64,000 nt of DNA from Channallabes apus (taxonomy: Eukaryota > Chordata > Actinopteri > Siluriformes > Clariidae), in contig CM060124.1 in the NCBI GenBank assembly GCA_030522415.1, positions 22,678,454 to 22,742,453 of the forward strand, written 5' to 3'. The notes beneath the pieces are model-generated. The model did not search any database. It saw nothing but the letters and a program-made list of their open reading frames with translations, and was not told the origin of the DNA. Below, in pieces: positions 1 through 12,100 of the stretch. The translations under genes and the position numbers were made by a program. Within the stretch, counting starts at the first letter, position 1, and each line of letters begins with the position of its first letter.

Positions 1-31
1 CAGTACATTAATAAACTGGTGAAATACTTAC

Positions 32-156
32 AGGATCTTGGCAGAACAGCAGAACAAAACTGACAATTTCATTCAAAATGGATTCCATCTGCTGATGACA
101 GCCTTCACCAATAGCAGAGAGTGCCATAAGACCAGCATGTCTGTACCTCCAATCAG
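32..156 (-). CDS. ipo5: ipo5 exon 11
   Basis: 125 nt encoding [20 protein letters not shown]... to ...VLLFCQDP. Acceptor CACAG, donor GTAAGT. Further exons lie beyond the left edge. Confidence 0.94.
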
Positions 157-3100
157 CTGTGGGGAAAAGATAACACACCACAATTCAGGTTGAGCAGAGA
201 CACTTAGTCATCACTGAGGAACGGGTCATCTTCTAAAAGGTTAAAGGGAGTGAAGAATTACATTTATGGAAAATACCAACTTAAAGCTGATGACATTTAT
301 TTATTTATTCAAAATCAGGCTACCAAAACTGGTGGTATATAAAACTCACTACACGTCATGTACTGTATACACAAACTGGGTAAACAGGCAGAAATGTTAC
401 AGCAATATGACTTTTCTGAGCCTCAGTCCGATTATCATCACAGCCAAGCTGAAGGTTATAATGAAAACGAGTGAGTGTATGTTTGGGGGGTTGGGTACAG
501 ACCCAATTAGGTATCCCAAAATGCTGAGTGCACCTCTGTTGCCAGGCACAAAAGGGAGTACAATTACTTGACTAAGCTTTCAAATAAAAACAATAGGGGT
601 GAAGCACCAGTTAGAGCCCCCCGGCCCCCCCATAAAAGACAGATAATGATTAACAATAAACTGCTGAAACTCTACTAGTTTTGTTAAGACCCTACTCATT
701 CTGGAGTATGTACATGTGCACTTACGGTTCTGTAACATCTGCATAATGTGTTGTTTAATCATGGGCAGCACAATCTTCCCTCCAAGGCCACAGGCAATTC
801 TGTCGAGGGCGCTCTCACCTGCCACAGCATTACTGGGGGGTGGGTGGGGGGGGGGGGGGGGGGGGGGGAATCGGAGAGAAGAAAAAAAAAAAATTCAACC
901 TTTGACCTTGATCCTTAAAACTGCATTGGGAAAATGTGCTCGTGTTCATTTATATATATTTAAAAAATCTGACCATAAATAAGTGGCATTAGCCGTTAAA
1001 AAAGCAGGTCGTAATATAGCATAAAGATGGTATAAATTCAGTAGATCAAACATTTATTCCAGGAACTCGTGTCGAGTCACACACCCGTAAAACGGCCATT
1101 TGCAAGAACAAAAAGGCAACAATAAAACTGCACAGGCACCAAGTATTTAGTCGTTTGGGTCGATATATAAATGTACGTTTATCCTTCTGATAAGATTTGC
1201 TTAAATTACAAACATATGGAAAAATGATAAAAATCCATCCAATGAGGCTATGATTAAAGAGACTGAGGTTTGTGTCGGTTACGTCATAGAGCAGTAACAG
1301 CTGTAGTAACATCTGAATTAAACATGATCGATTCACACAGGGTTAGGTGGTTAGCCATAGACGGTGCTTTCAGGAGGAAGTCAAACATATTACAGATCGA
1401 CAGAGAGCTGGATAAATACACAAACTGTTTTGCAGAGTCTAAACAACATGACAATTGCAAGCAGGTTTTGGGCAAAAAAAATGTAATTTGTTGCTGCATT
1501 TTACAGAATATTTTCAATAACATCCTGGGAATGTAAAAGCTTCTGATGAAACCTGGCAACAAAGTTTATTTTGATTCTTGACAACCAGTCTACTTTACCA
1601 CTGCACTATTCCTAAATGCCTGTAAACAGTAATGCCTACATGTCAAAGCATTTTAAGTTAGCACAAAACATGGGCGAGAACAGAAAATCATTAATTACCA
1701 TATGCGATTAAACTCACTGTGCAAATTTAAATATTCATTGCACCTCTAGTATATACAGTACATACAGAATGAAGTCACTGACATGCTGCTAATGAAAGTT
1801 ATTAATGCCGGTCTGAGCACAAACATAAATAAGAGGACCAGAAGTCCAGTTCATTATGGAGCACTGGATGTTTCTCCAGCCGGGCTGTGGAGGTCACAGG
1901 TAGGCGACTCCCACGCATTAAACTGAAGAAATGTCTATCTGCCTGTATAATAAAACCTTGATGATCAGCACAGATGAGCAGCATCAAGGAACCACCAGGC
2001 ATTAAAAAAATTTAATCTTTAATGTATATACCTTAAGACAGAGCTGTAAAGTGGCCTAAACTAAGTGTACTGACAAGATATTTTCAATAACCTTAAGCAG
2101 GCAAGCAGGTTCTGCCCCCACCGCCTCCAAAAAAATTAAATCTAATACTTTCTGCATTTTGCAGGATATTTTCAATATTATTTTGGGAATCCAGTTACCC
2201 GACCGCTGCACTGTTGGCAAATTTATGTTACCTGTCAAAATCATCATCTTCTAACTCATCTGCCATTGCCCAGTCTTCATCCTCCTCCAAGTCCACCATC
2301 ATAGACAACATCTGCGGCACTGGGGGGGGGGGGGGGGAGATTAGTCCTTTACAAATGCATCACGTAACCCAAACTATTTCGCAACTCCTTTTATTGAACT
2401 GGCCTCTGTGAGCCTAGGCATCAATATCACACGTCCCCCCCCCCCCAATATTACAGTAGTTTGGGCATTACCACTCTGAGCCACAATGGCGGTGTGTTTC
2501 CTCAACATGGCAGCAGCAGTTTCAGAGAGCGTCACAATAACTTCAAGCGCCAGCTGTCTCTGCATGTTCGTCAAATTCGTATCTGCACACAGCTAAAAGC
2601 ACAGAACACTTTGTAAATCATCTATTCAGATCATTAAATAAGCCAGTTACTTCCTTTAAACCTGGCAACCAAAAATAATGTGTCTACAGGAAAATACCAA
2701 TATATTTTTCTAGCCTGTGTGCGCACGCACATTGTGCACGTGTCTTTTAGGAAGAAATTGAGACAAAACATAAAGGAGTTTTGTGACTCAACTTTAATTT
2801 TTGGAGAACAAATAAAAGATTAAAAAAATTCTTACAACAAATACATGGCGGCCTGTGCCATACGATACTGCAATGTCACCAGATGTATATTGGCCGTGTG
2901 CGAGTCTCGCTCCGCCCCTCACCGTCTACGGCCCAGTTCAAGCAGCTCAGATGAGATCCAACACAGAGACTGAGATTATCAAATTCGAAGAAACTAAATT
3001 TACCCTCTATGAACTTGGGCCACAATTAATCTATTTTACAGATAAATATTAATTATTAAAACAAATGAACTCCTCAGATTATGAATGACGGTTACTTAAT

Positions 3101-6100
3101 GGACCTTATTTAGATACAAGCTTTTACAGTTTGGCTCGTGTTTGTTTTTGGCTCTGCTGAAATAAAAGATGAAAAACTCCAAAGACGAACAAAGTAGCAG
3201 AAATTATTTCCTAAAGATGTCAAAAGCCTGGTAATTAAAAAAAAAAATTACAAAAAGAGAGAAAAGGCTCCAATGGTGTGACTTTAGACCGGATTAAGTA
3301 TAGGTTTCAGAATCGTGCCAGTCTGCAGCAGTCAAATGACGTGGAGATCAGACTCTGAACAATCAAGTCGCAGGATATCAAAAGCTTGATTGTTCAGAGT
3401 CGACTCTGGATGCTGTTGCGTAGTTTACACCAACTCAGCCGTGTATGGACACTGAGTATAGAGGAGGCGGAATCAGTACATGGGGTTTTTTTTATTTTAT
3501 TTATTTATTTATTTATTTATTTACATCTGTTGTCACATAAATAAATGCATGAATGAGTAAATGATTAAATAAACATGCCCATGTGCAGGGGATGTTTATT
3601 TAATCATTGACTCATTCATGCGACAACAGATGTTTAAAAAACAACAACACGTGTACTCTTCCAGACTTGAGAGAATCTTTCAAGATTGTAGAAATCATTT
3701 AGTGAGTCTTCAGCCTTTAGGTACAGTGAGTGGGAAAGAATACACCTGAGGAGAAAGTGGCGGATTATAGTCGGTGTTGCTACGAGCCAGGAAATAATAA
3801 TCAGGAGAGCAAAGTGGAGGAGAGAGAGAGAGAGAGAGAGAACGAGCTCAGAAACCAGCAACACCACACGGATATGCATGTTGTGGGATTCTCTCAAAAA
3901 TGGTCAATCACTTAATTTATATAAATATGGTCTAAGACTAATTAGACAGACAGTCTCCTCAGGTGTCCTACTTGTCTGATTCTCACTCCCTTCACAGAGT
4001 AATCTGACCCCCGCCAGTCTCATATCCTGATTCATACTGCTGGTTGAGTTGAGAGTAAAATACTCACATAATTTAGACGTTTGTGTTTGTGAAGATGCCA
4101 TCACCACACTTGTGCACATTGTTCAGTTAGTGAACAGTAACACCTACACGCATTTAAAGTTAGCACAAAACACGGGCGAGAACAAAATATATATTTTAAT
4201 TTGTTGCCAACTGATTTGCTCAGTGAGTTTAGTTGTTGATGGTAATTATCCACTGCACCTCGAGTATACAGTACACGTACAGAACAAAGTCACTTTCAAC
4301 CTCAGTGGGGAAAAATTTTATTGGTTTATACGTAGCCGGCTAGCATGCTGCTAACAAGACATCCCCGAATCGCTCTACATTTCCACCCTCAACGCTGCAC
4401 AACAATTAAAAAAAAAAAAATACATAAATAAAAATAATACACAAATAAGAGGACCAGAAGTCCAGTTCATTATGGAGTACTGGATGTTTCTCCAGCCGGG
4501 CTGTGGAGGTCACACATGTAGGCGACTCCCACGCATTAAACTGAAGAAATGTCTATCTGCCTGTATAATAAAACCTTGATGATCAGCACAGATGAGCAGC
4601 ATCAAGGAACCACCAGGCATTAAAAAGTTCTTGGGATCAGATTACAAAAAAACAATAATACAAAATCAAATATGTAATGTGTTTACCTTAAGACAGAGCT
4701 GTAAGGTGGCCTCCAGGTTGGGCCTCAGGTATTTAGGGGCAGTGTCGGCAATTTCCACAAGTGACTTCAGCACAGAATCATCTGCCTGGTAACAGGATTC
4801 ATTCACCTCCTGGAGTACATCAGGAAAGAATTAAAGACATTCTGCTATCTGCCAAAAACTGAGCTTTAATTTCTAAAATGCAAAAAAAATAAAATAAATA
4901 AAAACAATAAAATAAAAAAATCATTCAAAATTACACATCCTGTAAGGATCACTGGTATTAGACCTGTAACAACAGATACTGGCTTTACAACAAAAACTAG
5001 CTTTATAAACATAAAAAAAGCCCTAAAACATGAATATGAACCTAATTAAAATAACCTGATGCACGTGCTGATTGCTTACCTGCAGTACACCAGGCAGGAG
5101 ATCGGAAAAATGTTTAAGTATTGCCATATTGCTCTCATTGGAGAGAATAAAGGAAGCAGTTGCCCGTGCCGAGAGTGTACGTATCTGAAAAAAGTAGATT
5201 AAAAGACATTAAATAAAAGCACTGTGATTTGTGAAGTGATCTAAACCCATTATATTAGTAAAGTGGTAACTACTGTTAACACTGGGGGTTTTTAGTGGCA
5301 ACAGAAAAAAATGTGTTCTCACGATGATGTCCTCAACATTAACTGGTTTAGTGAGATCAAAACGCAACCGACATTAAGCTAATATGTTTAATTCCTAAAG
5401 ATGGGCAGATAAGCGGCTGACTAACGGCTAACACAGGCATCACGCCACAGATTTGGACATGAAGCAGATCTACGGTATTGCATTTGTGACCGTCATTGTC
5501 CTTTGCTTCAGGCCGTACCAGGAGCATTTCAGTTGCAGAGTGGCTCGCTTTGGATTTGGCTAAAACTGCTACCTGCTCTTAAAGAAGTACCTCAGAAGTG
5601 GTTTCTGTCAAAGAGAGACTAGGCCCGTAACTAGGCCCGAAGTGGGATGCTTCTGAAACAACGTCATGCATCTGGTGGAATCACAACACTGACTAGAGAG
5701 GCAACGATCAGCTCCAACAACCGCATCACAGCTGAAGTGTCTGAAGTGTGAACCTAGTGTCTCCCCTAGTGGAAATGAGGGATCGTTGCATTTTATCCTT
5801 TCAACATCACGCACTCAATAGACCGGTTGCTACTGAAACACACATTTCCACTTATGTTGGTCAGAATGAACCACATCATCTACACGTCGTCATGTCCATT
5901 ACTGCACATGCTTTCTACATTCCACTTTAATTCTTCATTTTATTATACTTTTATTTTATTATTTTATATGTAGATAATGTAAATGTAAAAATTTTTACAG
6001 CTGAAAGTTTTTTTTAATACATTTCTAATTTGTAAACATCTCTTATTTAGTACTTTATATAGTAAATTAAAATGCAGAGTTTTCAACGTTTAGGTCATCA

Positions 6101-9100
6101 GTTGCCGTATACACATTTCACTTCATACATCATACTGTGTATGTGACAAATAAAATTTGAATCTGAAATAGAGTGTGTGTATTTAATACAAGTCCCCCAC
6201 CACTACTAGTTTCTGACAAACTAAGAGACAGTTTGGGGCATTTTATTTAAAGACTACAGGCTACTACAGATACTGAATCAGCATACAGTGGAACCTCGAA
6301 TTACAATTAACGCGGTTTGCGAGTGTTCCGTGAGATGAGCAAAGAAAAATCTGTATATATGATAACCAGAAGGATAACTAGGGCATGTCAGAATGCATGA
6401 TCTGAGGGTACTTCAGCTTGAACATTATCAGACACACTTTAAGACATGTGTAAACTTGTGTTCCCTTTTTTTTATTATTATTTTTTCTAGGGTTGTTCCG
6501 ATTCCGATACTGGTATCGGAAATGCTACCGATACCACAAAAAGATCTGGCATCAGAATCGGCGAGTATTTGAGTCCACGTACCGATCCGATACCATTTTC
6601 CTAAACATAACCTATTTATGCCCGCTAGCTTAGCTTACTTACAGAGTGTCACGGCGTGCGCCTGTGATGGGCGTGCGCCCAAATTGATATCGCTCCTCGC
6701 TCACTAGTTAGGTGGCCTCCCCCCCTTTAGGTATGTGAACCAGCAGGGCCGCAGAATCAGGCAACGGCCCATGAGCTATCGCCGCTAATGATCCCGGCGC
6801 TATAAAACACAGCGGGGAGTGTAGCTCGGGGTCTGACTGTTGGGAAGCTGGACTTTGTGACGCGGTGGATTTTATGAGAGACGGTGGCACAAGAGCGGGG
6901 CGATGAGATGCGCCCCAGAGACTTAAAAAAGGGGGGCGCCTTTGATCTCCGCGAGAGGAGCGCGTGAACGAGCTGCGCGAGCTCCCGCGGCACCTTCACT
7001 TCCGCGTAGAGCCCGCATTCACATCCCGGCCGCCAAAGCGGAAAAGACCGCAGAGAGCCTTTAACCCTTTCCTTACCCATTTTTCTAAATAAATGACCCC
7101 TTTTCCTGTAAGACCTCGCCTCGTGTCCGTGTTTCATGGCGTCGCCCGTGCACTTAGGGTCGAACCCGTTACACAGGGCTAGTAGTATTTTACTTAAAAA
7201 AATAAATATATATACACACACACTGTACAGACACACCCAGGTATCGGATCAATACTCGGTATCGGCCGATACCCTGAGCCCAAGTATCAGAATCGGTATC
7301 GGGAGGGAAAAAATGGTATCAGAACATCTCTAGTTATTTCTTCAAGTGTTAAACTCACCTGTGGGTTTTCCTGATCTTGCATGCACTGCACCAACATGCG
7401 TTTTATAACTTCCAAATAATGCTGCTGCTGGTTGCCAAATATACCTGGAAAATTCCTGCACACAAAAGTGAATGAGCAAATGAAAAACACAAAAAAATAG
7501 TTTTAAAACAGGTCAAACTAAATCTTCAGGGTAAAAGTTACAAGGTTTAAAACAGAAAGCTCACCAGAAAATGTGGAGTGCAGCCTCTCGTAGACAAACG
7601 TTCTGAGAGTTCACAGAGTCAAACAAAAACTTGAGAATTTCTGGCCATTGGTTGTTTCCATCATCATCTTAAAAGAATGAGACAGAAGCAGCTTTAAAAT
7701 CAGCATGTTACAAAGATAAGGTTGCTCTGTTCAGTGAATAAATATAGAAAACGCACAAATCAGTAAAACAGGACTTTAAAAAGTGGTTCAACTAACCGAG
7801 AAGATTGCGAGCCAGCTCGGCAGCGACATCACAAATCTTCTTACGGATACTTAAGGATCCATCTAACTGGATGCTGGCAAGCAGCTCTGTTTTAACGGCA
7901 GTCTGAATGTCTACCGTCAGACTTGGGTAGACTTCTTCAAAGGACGAGGACAGCAATCGCCGTAGCAGGACAGCTGCCATCTGCCTAACCTGTACGGGAA
8001 GCACGGGACGGAAGGATGACATTTTTCTCTACAAGGTGACACTGACGCCTTTATGAGATGAGCACAGAAGCTAATTATGCAGCACAACTTGCAATCAGTC
8101 TGTCTACAATAATGCATGTAAAATATAAAATATCCTGGTGTCCTGGGACCATGAGGTAAATAGATGGCCTTAACAATCAGAACCGGTAATATTACATTAA
8201 TAACATACCGTACATGCCATTACCTGTATTCTTACCATTGCCCTGTTCACCACAGAATCACCTTGCCAAATGTCAACTTGGGTTAGAAACTAAAATTAAT
8301 TCTATCAAAAAACTTAACAGAACTTTAACAGAAGTGCGACTCACAGCTGAGCCTGAAACATTTAATGAGAGAATATAAAAGTTTGTTGACAGATGGACAA
8401 AGTGTACTGTAAAGCAAGGAGATTACGTCAAAGAGTGACGCATTTGTCTTTTCTAAAATTTAATTAAAAGCAAATTCTACAGCCAGAGTGCAGATAATTT
8501 TTGACTGTCCCTTGTATAACTGTATGACTGATGAAGGCATTTGAAACACGAGTAGTGGCACAAGAGCAGCACACAAGGCCCGGCAGCGAGATGCCACTAC
8601 GGATACTGCTGTACTTCCTGAAACCTTCTAAATATCTGAAGATGATGAGAATATGATCTCGTCTCCAAGTATAAACACAAAGTGTTAAGTTTAATATTTG
8701 GCTAGTTGCTTTTGCTCTGCTACTGAAAAATGTGATCACAGGTCAGTGAAAATCCAATTCTAGTAAATAATGTAAACATATCGGTCATGGCTGTCAATTT
8801 GTGGATCAGTAACGAGCATAAAAACACAAGGATGCACATGATTTAATTACTCAGTTTACACAAAACACTTAGTCTAAGCAGAAGTATACAACACGCACCT
8901 CCTCTGCTGCAGATGCATCACGGACGGCTTGCAACAAGAAACTTATCTTTGTTGATCCAGGGATGTTGTCGTATGTTTCCTAGGGGGGAAAAAAAAAAAA
9001 AAAAAAAAAAAAAACCACTAACCACCACTAGAACAGTTTTACAGCAATAAACGTGAAATACAAGGGAAACTCATGTGGAAGATTTGTCTTCCACTGTTAA

Positions 9101-12100
9101 TGCCAATTACATTTTAGTGGTAAAACATTAACAGGCTGTTATTGAAATAATAGTATAAATATTTTTTTTAAAAGCTGACTCAGCAGTCAGTTGATCTGGA
9201 TGAAGTAAGCTGGATTTTATTGCAACAATAAACGGCGAAGTGAAGAAACCCAATTCAAGTTTATGAACAAAACAGAGCAGACTGAAACGCAGTACAATAC
9301 ACACTCCTTGTACACCGTCAATTAAAGAACAATGTTATTCACAAATCAAATCAAAGTTACACTCACCCCGTATCCCTGATATCCATCAGCAATAACTTCA
9401 TCAGCAGGTGTGTGAGTACGTGTGTGTGTGTGTGTGTGTTCCACAGTGAGAAGCACAACATGTACTGTATGTTCTGCTCTGCTTCCTTACACACCGATAA
9501 CACAAGGTTAAGCCGATTCCCTTTCTAATAACACGAGCTCTAGTACAAGTTACACATGGGGAAGCGTCCCGTCTGTGCTAATCATTCATGTTCAATTCAT
9601 CTTATTCATTTCCTACTGTTTATTCCCCACACTGAATTGCCACTAGGTGTGGTTTAGCAGCAACTAGATTCATAGTTTGTTTATTTTCTGATACTTATGT
9701 CCTGTAGGCATTACTTATAAAAATGGGTAATAAAAGTGGACATACAGTGGTGTGAAAAACTATTTGCCCCCTTCCTGATTTCTTATTCTTTTGCATGTTT
9801 GTCACACTTCGATGTTTCTGCTCATCAAAAACCGTTAACTATTAGTCAAAGATAACATATTTGAACACAAAATGCAGTTTTTAAATGAAGGTTTACGTTA
9901 TTAAGGGAGAAAAAAAAACTCCAAATCTACATGGCCCTGTGTGAAAAAGTGATTGCCCCCCTTGTTAAAAAATAACTTAACTGTGGTTTATCACACCTGA
10001 GTTCAATTTCTGTAGTCACCCCCAGGCCTGATTACTGCCACACCTGTTTCAATCAAGAAATCACTTAAATAGGAGCTACCTGACACAGAGAAGTAGACCA
10101 AAAGCACCTCAAAAGCTAGACATCATGCCAAGATCCAAAGAAATTCAGGAACAAATGAGAACAAAAGTAATTGAGATCTATCAGTCTGGTAAAGGTTATA
10201 AAGCCATTTCTAAAGCTTTGGGACTCCAGCGAACCACAGTGAGAGCCATTATCCACAAATGGCAAAAACATGGAACAGTGGTGAACCTTCCCAGGAGTGG
10301 CCGGCCGACCAAAATTACCCCAAGAGCGCAGAGACAACTCGTCCAAAAGACCCCAGGACAACATCTAAAGAACTGCAGGCCTCACTTGCCTCAATTAAGG
10401 TCAGTGTTCACGACTCCACCATAAGAAAGAGACTGGGCAAAAACGGCCTGCATGGCAGATTTCCAAGGCGCAAACCACTTTTAAGCAAAAAGAACATTAA
10501 GGCTCGTCTCAATTTTGCTAAAAAACATCTCAATGATTGCCAAGACTTTTGGGAAAATACCTTGTGGAGCGACGAGACAAAAGTTGAACTTTTTGGAAGG
10601 TGCGTGTCCTGTTACATCTGGCGTAAAAGTAACAGCATTTCAGAAAAAGAGCATCATACCAACAGTAAAATATGGTGGTGGTAGTGTGATGGTCTGGGGT
10701 TGTTTTGCTGCTTCAGGACCTGGAAGGCTTGCTGTGATAGATGGAACCATGAATTCTACTGTCTACCAAAAAATCCTGAAGGAGAATGTCCGGCCATCTG
10801 TTCATCAACTCAAGCTGAAGCGATCTTGGGTGCTGCAGCAGGACAATGACCCAAAACACACCAGCAAATCCACCTCTGAATGGCTGAAGAAAAACAAAAT
10901 GGAGACTTTGGTGTGGCCTAGTCAAAGTCCTGACCTGAATCCTATTGAGATGTTGTGGCATGACCTTAAAAAGGCGGTTCATGCTAGAAAACCCTCAAAT
11001 AAAGCTGAATTACAACAATTCTGCAAAGATGAGTGGGCCAAAATTCCACCAGAGCGCTGTAAAAGACTCGTTGCAAGTTATCGCAAACGCTTGATTGCAG
11101 TTATTGCTGCTAAGGGTGGCCCAACCAGTTATTAGGTTCAGGGGGCAATTACTTTTTCACACAGGGCCATGTAGGTTTGGATTTTTTTTCTCCCTAAACA
11201 ATAAAACCCCTCATTTAAAAACTGCATTTTGTGTTTACTTGTTTTATCTTCGACTAATAGTTAAATGTGTTTGATGATCAGAAACATTTTGTGTGACAAA
11301 CATGCAAAAGAATAAGAAATCAGGAGGGGGGCAAATAGTTTTTCACACAACTGTATTTCTTTATTTTACATTAGACACTGTTCTATTCTGATGCATTTCA
11401 GTAGCAGATTAAACTGTACTTTTTCACATCCCATGAATTTATGGTTTCTTCCAACTTCTGCCGAATTAGAGAAGTGCTCGACCCAGTCTCTCTCTCACAC
11501 AAACACACTCACCCTCTCACCACTGTTTCAGTGTGACGTCCTCCCTCATGAAAAGCACATTATTGAGAAAGTCCTTGTTCACTGCTCCTGTATTTCTTAT
11601 CTGAGCCGAGGGCGACCTCTCTCCATCCCGCAGGTGTTCATATACGAAACAGCACACCACTTCCCCTGTGTCTCTCAGTTCATCACAGATGAGTTTTAAT
11701 AGCAAACCTTAGTTTATAAGTTTAATATGCGAGTATATTTGGTAGATATACATTTGTGATTAAATAAGTTTTACCTAAAAACATGCTTACACTCGGTTCG
11801 TGAACATAATCCGTTCTGGGTCGTGTCAAGTTTGTGAATAAGAAAAAATTTTAGGCAATTTTTTTTGGTCACAAACCCATTTGTTCGTACTCGTAGGGGC
11901 GTTCGTCAAACGAGGTTACACTGTATTTACTTTTTTTTGCCTTCATAAGAGGCAAACTGGGTGGATGAAGGGAATGACGTCATGCTCTCGCTCTCCCGTC
12001 AGTCAGTCAGTTGTGGAAGTCCAAGCACACACACGCAGAACAAGAGGGATAAACCTTTTCTCAAAGTGTCCCCATGTCTGACACCAACAGCCCTTTAGCC

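Larger units (their letters stand above)
2593..4686 (-). other. ipo5 intron 7
   Basis: Intronic. It holds the two inverted repeats and the microsatellite listed separately, a short GA run near 3826-3841, and the source block of the intragenic duplication. I see no exon or other gene here. Confidence 0.6.

Noticed and set aside
6757..7236. 159-codon minus-strand open frame
   Set aside because: It lies wholly across a GC-rich solo LTR in a MITE and resembles no protein that I know; GC richness alone explains the lack of stops.
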